In this document: positions 7,650-13,801 of the stretch, piece after piece | How the letters are laid out: every line of letters starts with the position of its first letter | Position numbering within the stretch: the stretch's first letter is position 1 | Assembly: GCA_963760285.1 (NCBI GenBank) | Contig: CAVXCI010000002.1 | Span: 1 to 18,818 of the forward strand | Source: PALSA-278 sp963760285 | Lineage (GTDB): Bacteria > Acidobacteriota > Terriglobia > Acidiferrales > UBA7541 | Direction: 5' to 3' | Length of the DNA: 18,818 nucleotides | Notes under the pieces: model-generated | What the model saw: the letters and a program-made list of their open reading frames with translations, nothing else | What the model was told of the DNA's origin: nothing | Database searches by the model: none | Translations under genes and position numbers: made by a program

Positions 7650-9026
7650 ATGCTTCAAACGCAGCGGGCCCCTTCCTCGCTGCCGCGCATCTTGCTCGTA
7701 TGCGCCGCGCTCGCCTATGTCGCGCCGGCGCGCGCGGGCACGTTGAATATCGTCTCCACTCCGCCCGGCGCTACCGTCGAAATCAACGGGGTCGCGCTTG
7801 GCAAGACTCCGTATCAGCAAGAACTGCCCGACGCATACTTCCACACTCCGCACAGCGTATTCAGCGGCCGCCTCGAGCACGCCATGACCCTGCGCCTCTC
7901 GAAGGACGGCTACAGCCCCCAGGAAATCGAACTGGCGGATGGACCCTTCCATTTCAGCACGCTGAACGGCAAGCATCACCGCGATTATTACCTGATGAAA
8001 TCGGAGCATTTCGAGGTCACGCTGCAGTCACTCCCCGCGAGCGCCAGTGCTGCGCCTCCCACGGCCCACGCCGAAGTCAATTCCATGGCAGAAATTCGCG
8101 CTGCACCGATGACAACCGCGGGAACTTCATCGCCGGCTCTTGCGGACGCTCCGGTAAATGGGAATTCGCCGGATGCCGCCGTCGAGCGTGTGATCCGGGA
8201 TGCAGCTCCGGCGGTCGTGCTGCTGAAGACAACGCAATCCGTGGGCTCGGGATTTTTTCTCACCTCCGACGGCCTGATTGCCACCAGTAAGCACGTGGTC
8301 GAGGGCGAGACGGCGGCGATCGCCACGAGCACAGCCGGCACTTCCCTATACGCGCGCGTCGTCTATATGGATCCGAGACTTGACCTGGCGTTCCTGCGTG
8401 TATCAGGAAGCGGCTATGCGTATCTGCGACTGGTGCCGCCCGGCGCGGTGCAGCTCGGTGAAACAGTAGTGGCGCTGGGCAATCCCGCGTCCGGTCTGCC
8501 CGGCACGGTGACGAAGGGGATTGTGAGCGCCGTGGGACGCCTGCATGATGAACCAGGCGTATGGGTGCAAACGGACGCGGCCGTCAATCCGGGAAACAGC
8601 GGCGGACCGTTGTTGACGCTGCGCGGCGACGTTGCAGGCATCAACACACTGAAAGGCCGCAACAAGGAGGGCATCGCGTTCGCATTGAGCGCGGTGGACG
8701 TGGAGGGCGTGCTCGATCAGTTGCACATCCTGACCCATGCCGACGAGCCTTTGCCGCGCGCTATCGCGGCCGCAACGCCGTCGGCGGCAATGAGTAATCA
8801 ATCCGGCGCGGGATTCGTCAGCATCCGCTCGGAACCTTCGGAAGGCGAAATATACATTGACGGAAATTTCGTGGGGACAACTCCGTCTCGCCTGCGACTG
8901 GCGTCGGGCAAACACACTGTGGAAATTCGGCTGGCTGGAAAGGCATCCTGGCGGAAGGACCTGGAAGTTCTAGCGGAAAGCGACGCATCGCTGGATGCGC
9001 GGCTGGAACAACTATCCTCGAAGTAG
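7650..9026 (+). CDS. Secreted trypsin-like (HtrA-type, S1C) serine protease flanked by two PEGA domains
   Basis: A 458-residue exported protein. The signal peptide spans residues 1-29, ending in ARA. Next comes a PEGA domain at about 31-95 (LNIVSTPPGATVEINGVALG), an Ala/Pro/Thr-rich linker at about 120-175, a trypsin-like domain at about 180-360, and a second PEGA domain at about 388-440 (VSIRSEPSEGEIYIDGNFVG). The catalytic triad is His215 in SKHVV, Asp245 in DLAFL and Ser317 in NPGNSGGP. The oxyanion-loop context is that of DegP/HtrA, but no PDZ domain follows. PEGA domains are small beta folds of bacterial surface and cell-envelope proteins, so I infer an envelope protease that uses PEGA for anchoring or substrate contact in place of PDZ. 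It appears monocistronic, with its own promoter. Confidence 0.9.
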   Translation: MLQTQRAPSSLPRILLVCAALAYVAPARAGTLNIVSTPPGATVEINGVALGKTPYQQELPDAYFHTPHSVFSGRLEHAMTLRLSKDGYSPQEIELADGPFHFSTLNGKHHRDYYLMKSEHFEVTLQSLPASASAAPPTAHAEVNSMAEIRAAPMTTAGTSSPALADAPVNGNSPDAAVERVIRDAAPAVVLLKTTQSVGSGFFLTSDGLIATSKHVVEGETAAIATSTAGTSLYARVVYMDPRLDLAFLRVSGSGYAYLRLVPPGAVQLGETVVALGNPASGLPGTVTKGIVSAVGRLHDEPGVWVQTDAAVNPGNSGGPLLTLRGDVAGINTLKGRNKEGIAFALSAVDVEGVLDQLHILTHADEPLPRAIAAATPSAAMSNQSGAGFVSIRSEPSEGEIYIDGNFVGTTPSRLRLASGKHTVEIRLAGKASWRKDLEVLAESDASLDARLEQLSSK

Positions 9027-9186
9027 CACCTGTAGTTCAATATTTTTCAATTCGCATTTCCGTCAATTAAGCTGGACGCGCGCCAGGCCGAATCCGGCCA
9101 GCGCAATTATCCAAAGCCGCGGCAACTCCCCGCCGCGAGCGGCTTCTCTGGCCCGATCTCCGACATACCCTCCCCCTAAACTTAGG

Positions 9187-9208
9187 CGCAACAATAAGTT
9201 ATATTGCG
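9187..9208. promoter_or_regulatory. Imperfect dyad, possible operator
   Basis: CGCAA and ATAA on the left match TTAT and TTGCG on the right, nine paired positions in a 22-base element. It lies 44 bases upstream of the promoter-like -35 at 9252. The function is unproven and it could be chance in AT-richer DNA. Confidence 0.2.
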
Positions 9209-9251
9209 AAGAGGTGCCCCGGCAATTTCGCCGTCTCCGAGCACGGAAGTA

Positions 9252-9279
9252 TTGCTAGGCGGGGACGTGAAAATATGCT
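9252..9279 (+). promoter_or_regulatory. Candidate promoter of the csp-RRM unit
   Basis: TTGCTA (9252-9257), 16 bases, then TATGCT (9274-9279). Transcription from here would give a 5' leader of about 155 bases before the csp start, similar to the long leaders of known cold-shock mRNAs. Matches to consensus are moderate. Confidence 0.35.
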
Positions 9280-9328
9280 ATCGTTCGGCTGCGTTTGTTG
9301 CTCTTGTAAAACCTTTGGATTTGTTCAG

Positions 9329-9360
9329 AAGGGCGGCAGGTACAAACTTGCGGCCGTCTT
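9329..9360 (+). promoter_or_regulatory. Possible leader stem-loop in the csp mRNA
   Basis: AAGGGCGGC (9329-9337) can pair with GCCGTCTT (9353-9360), leaving one bulged G and one G-U pair, with a 15-base loop. It sits inside the presumed leader. A structural role is inference. Confidence 0.25.
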
Positions 9361-9409
9361 CTGTTAGGGCTGGAGGGGCCGAGTAATCGGGACGAGCAGC
9401 ACCAAATAG

Positions 9410-9424
9410 CTTACAAGAAGTAAG
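9410..9424 (+). promoter_or_regulatory. Small hairpin next to the csp ribosome site
   Basis: CTTAC (9410-9414) and GTAAG (9420-9424) form a perfect five-pair stem with loop AAGAA, three bases before the AAGGAA ribosome site (9428-9433). Such a weak stem could be temperature-sensitive, but this is not shown. Confidence 0.3.
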
Positions 9425-9439
9425 AATAAGGAAACGTCA

Positions 9440-9643
9440 GTGAAAGAACAAGGAACAGTGAAGTGGTTTAACGCCAGCAAGGGCTTTGGATTTATCCAGC
9501 GTCAGTCTGGCGAGGACGTGTTTGTGCATTTCTCCGCCATTCAGGGAGACGGTTACAAATCCTTGAATGAAGGCCAGGCTGTTGAATTCGAAGTAACGCG
9601 CGGGCCGAAAGGCCTGCAGGCTGCGAACGTCACAGCCCTCTAG
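9440..9643 (+). CDS. csp: Cold-shock protein, CspA family
   Basis: A 67-residue single cold-shock domain, the usual family length, and a cytoplasmic RNA/ssDNA chaperone that melts RNA structure at low temperature. It has both nucleic-acid-binding motifs, KGFGFI (RNP1) and VFVHF (RNP2), and the GTVKWFNASKGFG opening typical of the family. The start is GTG 9440, seven bases after AAGGAA (9428-9433). It is followed after 77 bases by an RRM-RGG protein gene and then by a terminator, so the two are probably one transcription unit. The long leader is the likely site of cold regulation. Which csp paralogue this is cannot be decided from one copy. Confidence 0.95.
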   Translation: MKEQGTVKWFNASKGFGFIQRQSGEDVFVHFSAIQGDGYKSLNEGQAVEFEVTRGPKGLQAANVTAL

Positions 9644-9710
9644 TATCATGGGGCGTGTCCGCCGCGCGGATGCGCCCCATTTCTTCCGCGCTGATCGCAC
9701 AGGCGCCCCA

Positions 9711-9715
9711 GGGAG
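9711..9715 (+). promoter_or_regulatory. Ribosome binding site of the RRM gene
   Basis: GGGAG five bases before ATG 9721. It decides for this start over the upstream in-frame GTG at 9655. Confidence 0.55.
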
Positions 9716-9720
9716 TCCAA

Positions 9721-10122
9721 ATGGCCAAGCTTTATGTCGGGAACCTGTCTTTCGAGACAGCAGACGAGGACTTGCAGCAACTTTTCGTGGGCAACGGCTT
9801 CCAGGTGGAATCCGCCCGCGTGATTCGCGACATGGGCACGGGGCGCTCCCGCGGCTTCGGATTCGTGGAACTGGCATCCGCTGAAGATGCTCAGCGCGCC
9901 ATCCAGCAGCTCAACGGATTCAATCTGGATGGCCGGGCACTGCAGGTGAACGAAGCTCGTCCACAAGCGGCTCGTCCCGGTGGCGGCGGTGGCAATCGTG
10001 GCGGCTTCGGCGGCGGGCGCGGTGGCGGCGGTGGACGCGGCGGCGGTGGTGGGCGTGGTGGACATGGCGGAGGCGGTGGTGGACGCGGCGGCGGTGGCGG
10101 CGGTCGCGACCGGCGTTTCTAA
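9721..10122 (+). CDS. RRM-domain RNA-binding protein with Gly/Arg-rich (RGG) tail
   Basis: A 133-residue protein. Residues 1-80 are one RNA recognition motif: RNP2 LYVGNL near the start and RNP1 RGFGFVEL at about residue 43, plus the usual DGRALQVNEARP end. Residues from about 88 to 133 are almost only Gly and Arg, with five RGG boxes and a DRRF end. This plan matches bacterial glycine-rich RNA-binding proteins (the cyanobacterial Rbp type), which are cold-induced and bind single-stranded RNA. The frame is open from GTG 9655, but the RRM begins at ATG 9721, which has its own ribosome site. Its position directly after csp suggests joint cold-shock or RNA-folding duty. RNA targets are unknown. 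The tail is encoded by GGN-repeat DNA that may slip in replication. Confidence 0.92.
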   Translation: MAKLYVGNLSFETADEDLQQLFVGNGFQVESARVIRDMGTGRSRGFGFVELASAEDAQRAIQQLNGFNLDGRALQVNEARPQAARPGGGGGNRGGFGGGRGGGGGRGGGGGRGGHGGGGGGRGGGGGGRDRRF

Positions 10123-10174
10123 GACGATTACTCCAGCATCGGCATTACAGCAGGCTTTTTTCTTCCCTTATGGC

Positions 10175-10200
10175 AGGCCCAGGATGATCTGGGCCTTTTT
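10175..10200 (+). terminator. Rho-independent terminator after the csp-RRM unit
   Basis: AGGCCCAG (10175-10182), loop GATGAT, CTGGGCCT (10189-10196): a perfect eight-pair stem running straight into a T-tract (10196-10200). It lies 52 bases after the RRM stop codon. Confidence 0.85.
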
Positions 10201-10269
10201 CTTGTGCCGCAAATTTTGCTGCTGCCCCGCGCGGGGTAGCCGGCTGTTACTTTTCCTTGAGGCGCTGGA

Positions 10270-11034
10270 TTGACTCTCCACGCAGCCATCTTTCTTTTCT
10301 TCGCCGGAACGCTGGGCGGTGCCCTGAATTCCGTTGCGGGCGGCGGCAGCTTTATCTCCTTCCCCGCGCTGTTATTCATGGGAGTGCCTCCCGTTCCCGC
10401 CAATGCCTCGAGCTCCTTCGCGTTGTGGTTGGGAGTTTCCGCGAGCGGCGGAGCTTACCGGAGCCGCCTGTACGTCGCGCGGCGCATGTTGATACCGCTA
10501 ATTGCGGCCGGTATCCTCGGCGGAGTGGCGGGCGCGCTGCTCCTGATCCACACTCCGGCGGAAACTTTTCTCCGGGTGATACCGTGGCTGATGCTCGGCG
10601 CGACGCTTCTCTTCACTTTCGGCAAGCATCTTACCTCTCGATTTTCCTCGGGGATTTCCAGCCACGCAACAAACGCGGCGATTGCGAGGGTGGCCGGCCT
10701 GGAACTGCCCGTGGCCGTCTATGGCGGATACTTTGGCGGAGGAATCGGCATCGTGAACCTGGCGATGCTCGCCATGCTGGGAATGACGGACATTCACGCC
10801 ATGAACGCGTTGAAAGTCGTGCTTTCCGTGGTCATCAACGGCGCGGCCGCCGTGATGTTCATCGCCACGCGGGCCATTTTCTGGCCGCAGGCGCTGGCAA
10901 CGGCCGCAGGCGCGGTGGCTGGCGGGTATCTCGGCGCGCGCTACGCGCAAAAGTTGCCGCAGTCATTGGTGCGCGGGGTGGTAATTCTGGTGGGCGCGGG
11001 AATGACCATTTACTTCTTCATTCGCGCCTATTAG
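10270..11034 (+). CDS. TauE/SafE (TSUP) family membrane transporter
   Basis: A 254-residue integral membrane protein with about seven to eight hydrophobic segments. Two matching halves are typical of the family: the first opens with GTLGGALNSVAGGGSFISFP and the second carries YGGYFGGGIGIVNLAML, the paired Gly-rich motifs of TauE/SafE. Relatives export sulfite, sulfoacetate or related organosulfur anions, or act as general anion carriers; the substrate here is not shown. The start is TTG 10270 with TTGAGG just upstream; no better start codon leaves the first helix whole. It begins 70 bases after the csp-RRM terminator, so it should have its own promoter, and it is followed by rsmA after 88 bases. 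No sulfur-metabolism gene is adjacent. Confidence 0.88.
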   Translation: MTLHAAIFLFFAGTLGGALNSVAGGGSFISFPALLFMGVPPVPANASSSFALWLGVSASGGAYRSRLYVARRMLIPLIAAGILGGVAGALLLIHTPAETFLRVIPWLMLGATLLFTFGKHLTSRFSSGISSHATNAAIARVAGLELPVAVYGGYFGGGIGIVNLAMLAMLGMTDIHAMNALKVVLSVVINGAAAVMFIATRAIFWPQALATAAGAVAGGYLGARYAQKLPQSLVRGVVILVGAGMTIYFFIRAY

Positions 11035-11122
11035 CGCATACGGTGTCCGCGCCCAGGTCCCCTTCGCCCGTCGATATGCACATCAGCACAAATGCGCCGC
11101 CATCGCGCTACACTCTTCGTGC

Positions 11123-11953
11123 ATGGCGCGACAGCCGCTGGGACAACATTTTCTGATCAGCGAAACGTGGCGCGAGCGCATCCGCTCGGAGCTGGCTCCG
11201 CCCGCAACCGCCCCTTGGGTCGAAATCGGCGCGGGACGCGGCGAAATGACGCGCGAGCTTGCGCGGGACGGCGTGCGTGTGGTGGCCATCGAAACTGATG
11301 CGCGGCTGATTCCCTTTTTGCGCGCGCTGTCGCTTCCCGGCGTTGAAATAATTCATGGCGATGTACTCGAAGCCGACCTCGCCGCGCTGGCCGGCGGGCC
11401 GTTTCGCGTCTATGGCAACCTGCCGTACTACATCACGTCGCCCATTCTGCACCGCTTGCTGGGCGTGTTCGCGGCAAACATCCGCGACGTGCACATCGTC
11501 GTGCAGCGCGAAGTGGCCGTGCGCATCGCGGCGCACCCTGGCGGCCGAGAGTACGGCTATCTCTCCGCCTTCTGCCAATTTTATGCGCGCCCTGAAATTC
11601 TGCTTCCCATCCCGCCCGGAGCATTCGAGCCGCCGCCGAAAGTGGATTCTGCGCTGTTGCGGCTTACGCTGCCCGGCGAGGGCGCGGCCCTGGGATTGGA
11701 CGCGGGAGCCGTGCCGGCGTTCCTCAACTGGCTAAAAATCTGCTTCGCGCAGAAGCGAAAAACATTGCGAAATAATCTGCGCGGCCATGCCAACGCCAAA
11801 CAAATCGCGAACGCCTTTGCGGCTGCGGAAATTGATCCCGACGCCCGCGCGGAACAACTGGCGCTTTCGCAAATGGCGCGGCTATTTGAAATGCTGGGAT
11901 CGCACAGTATGGAGTCACGCGCGGCACGTCCTGGGCGCGCGCCCTTCGCTTGA
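11123..11953 (+). CDS. rsmA: 16S rRNA (adenine(1518)-N6/adenine(1519)-N6)-dimethyltransferase
   Basis: A 276-residue SAM-dependent methyltransferase (RsmA/KsgA) that dimethylates two adjacent adenines in the 3' hairpin of 16S rRNA, a late check in small-subunit assembly. The N-terminal PLGQHFL signature comes first, then the SAM motif EIGAGRGEMT (residues 34-43), the acidic HGDVL (Asp80) and the catalytic NLPYYITSPI (Asn99 to Tyr102). FAQKRKTLRNNL near the C-terminus is the conserved rRNA-contact stretch. Length is normal. ATG 11123 has no clear ribosome site, but the conserved motif begins a few residues in, so the start is right or nearly so. Loss of KsgA gives kasugamycin resistance in other bacteria. 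It follows the exporter gene without evident functional link. Confidence 0.95.
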   Translation: MARQPLGQHFLISETWRERIRSELAPPATAPWVEIGAGRGEMTRELARDGVRVVAIETDARLIPFLRALSLPGVEIIHGDVLEADLAALAGGPFRVYGNLPYYITSPILHRLLGVFAANIRDVHIVVQREVAVRIAAHPGGREYGYLSAFCQFYARPEILLPIPPGAFEPPPKVDSALLRLTLPGEGAALGLDAGAVPAFLNWLKICFAQKRKTLRNNLRGHANAKQIANAFAAAEIDPDARAEQLALSQMARLFEMLGSHSMESRAARPGRAPFA

Positions 11954-11966
11954 CCTTTGATGTGAC

Positions 11967-11990
11967 TCACGGCCCGCACCGTGATATATT
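11967..11990 (+). promoter_or_regulatory. Inverted repeat abutting a -10-like hexamer
   Basis: TCACGG (11967-11972), six bases, then CCGTGA (11979-11984), a perfect dyad followed immediately by TATATT (11985-11990). The dyad would lie between the -35 and -10, a usual repressor position. No convincing -35 was found, although TGTGAC (11961-11966) has an 18-base spacing. Confidence 0.3.
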
Positions 11991-12011
11991 CACGTCTGGC
12001 TTTGCGGGCAC

Positions 12012-12038
12012 TTTCCGCCGACTCCCCGCCGGCGGAAA
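12012..12038 (+). promoter_or_regulatory. Leader hairpin before the 119-residue membrane protein
   Basis: TTTCCGCCG (12012-12020) and CGGCGGAAA (12030-12038) form a perfect nine-pair stem with a nine-base loop, ending 21 bases before ATG 12060. There is no T-run after it, so it is not a standard terminator. It may control translation or protect the mRNA end. Confidence 0.4.
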
Positions 12039-12059
12039 CGGCTTGCTCTTTGGGGGACC

Positions 12060-12419
12060 ATGGCTCTCTTCCCGGTTCTGATTGTGGGGATGGTGCTGGC
12101 GCAAACGTGGTGGGACTGGCGTGAGGCGCATCATCGCTTTGCGTGGCCGCGCTGGGCCGGCACTCTGGTGTTCGGCAGTTTTTTCGCTGCCGCATTTTCC
12201 GCCGCGATTCCTCTCGCGGTTTCACTCTTCGGACGGAAAAACGCGAGCGAAGGGGCAGGCTCCTTCGGCTCGGGACTTTTGTGGCTTCAGATTGCCTTCG
12301 TCCTAGCGGCCATGAGCATCGTGGTCTTCGCCGTCCGCAGGAAACGCCCGCGCATCCTGGTCGGCCTGGCGGTGCTCCTCCTGATTATTCTCTGCGTTTC
12401 GCTCGCATGGCTCATCTGA
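12060..12419 (+). CDS. Four-helix membrane protein, unknown function
   Basis: A 119-residue very hydrophobic protein with likely transmembrane segments at about residues 2-15, 32-54, 69-91 and 97-118. A WWDWREAHHRFAWPRW stretch follows the first segment and a basic RRKRPR loop lies between the last two, which by the positive-inside rule would be cytoplasmic. No motif I recognise. ATG 12060 follows GGGGGA by only two bases, a tight but usable site. The stop (12417-12419) lies one base before the ATG of the next gene, so the two are probably translated together. It stands behind an inverted repeat, a -10-like element and a strong hairpin, hinting at regulated expression. The function is unknown. 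Confidence 0.6.
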   Translation: MALFPVLIVGMVLAQTWWDWREAHHRFAWPRWAGTLVFGSFFAAAFSAAIPLAVSLFGRKNASEGAGSFGSGLLWLQIAFVLAAMSIVVFAVRRKRPRILVGLAVLLLIILCVSLAWLI

Positions 12420-12420
12420 T

Positions 12421-13761
12421 ATGGGGCGCCAAAAGTTGAATTCACAGGTGGACTTCGCTTCCCGTATACCGCATCTCTCAACATTTCGGCGAATCGGTCG
12501 TTTGATGATAGGTTTTGCGCTCACATTACTGTGCGTACGAGCAAGCCAGACAGTCGGAATTCCACGGAATGCACCAGCAAGTTCTGACAATCGCGCCATT
12601 GAAGCAGCGACTGTCGTTTCCGGGAGAGTTTGCTCCAACCCGATCTTGGGAATTAGCTATGAACTACCCGGGGAGATGAATGTTAAAGGCCCTCCGGCAA
12701 TGCGGGCGGCCGAAGTTAGAGGGGCAACGCATAGGATCGTAGTCGGCCCGGAAGCCAGCTACATTCTGCGGGGATATCAAGAGAGGCGAGCAATTGTGTT
12801 TGTATGCAGCGCCGTAGGAACGCAGCGACAAATCATACGGCTCATGGCCGTCCCCAAAGATGTGCTTGCGTCCCAGGGCCCCGATGCGTTCGAGAAACTC
12901 CTGACAGCGTTTGCACAGACGATAGGGCAGAAACCTGAACTATCTGAGAGCCAAAGCATCGCTGAACACAAGTTCGAGCGAGCAGACTCCCAAGGTGATA
13001 TGGATATTGGCAACGGCCAGCACAGGCAGGTATTTACGTCATCATATGAGACGGAGGCGAACTCATTCGTTTTCCTATGGAATTTAGTCGCCTTCGACAA
13101 GAACCAACTGAATCTCATGGCAGCTACACTCAATTCCCTAAAGATTGAACAGGCACCTCCACCGTTGCCTTTGGTCGGGGCGCAGCCCACCAGCACAAGC
13201 TCGATTGCAAAGCCCGCGATCACGCCTGACTTCCAGCAAAGGCTCGCAGACTTTATGTCCGCATGGCTTACCGAAAGAGATCAAGAGAAAATCCTGTCTT
13301 TTATCGCTTCGCGTGCATACCACCCAGAGCCTTTCATCGGCACATACTGTGACGGATGGGTGAAGAAAGGCATGCCGGAGGGTCAAGCCAAAAAGATAAT
13401 CGCTGAAAATGTTATGGGAGTTCCCAGCGAGTTTCCGAAAGGCACGCCTGCTGCACGGATGTTTAGCGCATTGGACCGTTTGCCTCCGTCCTGGCTGGAC
13501 GAAGCCGCAAATGATCCCAGCAAGGATGGCTACGTGGTGGCTGCGTTGAACGACACTACGCTGGAATATCTCTTCTCCGGTGAGTTCGCGGAGTCAGACT
13601 ATGGAAAGTTTCTACGCAAACAAGTGACCAATGGCGGGGCCGCTTATTGGGTAGTGTTTCCAGAGTTGATGCCGGATGGAGATGTCTTCGTCATTTTCAC
13701 CCTGTGGGAACAAGTAAATGGCGCATGGACTATTACGCACCTGGACTGTGTTTGCCAGTAG
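12421..13761 (+). CDS. Unrecognised 446-residue, probably exported protein
   Basis: Function not recognised. Residues about 29-45 (MIGFALTLLCVRASQTVG) form a hydrophobic segment after a basic RRIGR stretch, fitting a signal peptide or anchor. The true start could be the internal ATG at 12505 rather than ATG 12421, which sits one base after the upstream stop. The mature part has an N-terminal region with LGISYELPGEM, of a type often seen in acidobacterial secreted proteins of unknown role, a Pro/Ser/Thr-rich linker near residues 240-265, and a C-terminal region from about 270 (DFMSAWLTERDQEKILSFI) that could be a small alpha/beta domain. The last residues are DCVCQ. It is AT-richer than its neighbours (28 G+C in 60 bases at 12481-12540), which may reflect transfer. 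It converges on tldE 40 bases away. Confidence 0.65.
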   Translation: MGRQKLNSQVDFASRIPHLSTFRRIGRLMIGFALTLLCVRASQTVGIPRNAPASSDNRAIEAATVVSGRVCSNPILGISYELPGEMNVKGPPAMRAAEVRGATHRIVVGPEASYILRGYQERRAIVFVCSAVGTQRQIIRLMAVPKDVLASQGPDAFEKLLTAFAQTIGQKPELSESQSIAEHKFERADSQGDMDIGNGQHRQVFTSSYETEANSFVFLWNLVAFDKNQLNLMAATLNSLKIEQAPPPLPLVGAQPTSTSSIAKPAITPDFQQRLADFMSAWLTERDQEKILSFIASRAYHPEPFIGTYCDGWVKKGMPEGQAKKIIAENVMGVPSEFPKGTPAARMFSALDRLPPSWLDEAANDPSKDGYVVAALNDTTLEYLFSGEFAESDYGKFLRKQVTNGGAAYWVVFPELMPDGDVFVIFTLWEQVNGAWTITHLDCVCQ

Positions 13762-13801
13762 CCGTATGTGCGGATGCGGAGGCAGTGTGTCCTGCAACAT
13801 T

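Larger units (their letters stand above)
9027..9439. other. Non-coding region of 413 bases upstream of the cold-shock gene
   Basis: No credible gene is seen on either strand; the short open frames here lack ribosome sites and family likeness. The region holds an operator-like dyad (9187-9208), a promoter-like pair (9252-9279) and two leader hairpins (9329-9360, 9410-9424). No tRNA or known riboswitch pattern was recognised. No terminator with a T-tract is visible after the PEGA protease gene. Confidence 0.5.

Noticed and set aside
9976..10110. Tandem repeat array or CRISPR-like array
   Set aside because: The repeat is the codon pattern of the Gly/Arg tail in frame with the RRM; there are no spacers.
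10257..11156. 299-codon open frame on the plus strand
   Set aside because: Overlaps the TauE/SafE gene in another frame; its product is Arg/Gly-rich with no hydrophobic segments, as expected for a shadow.
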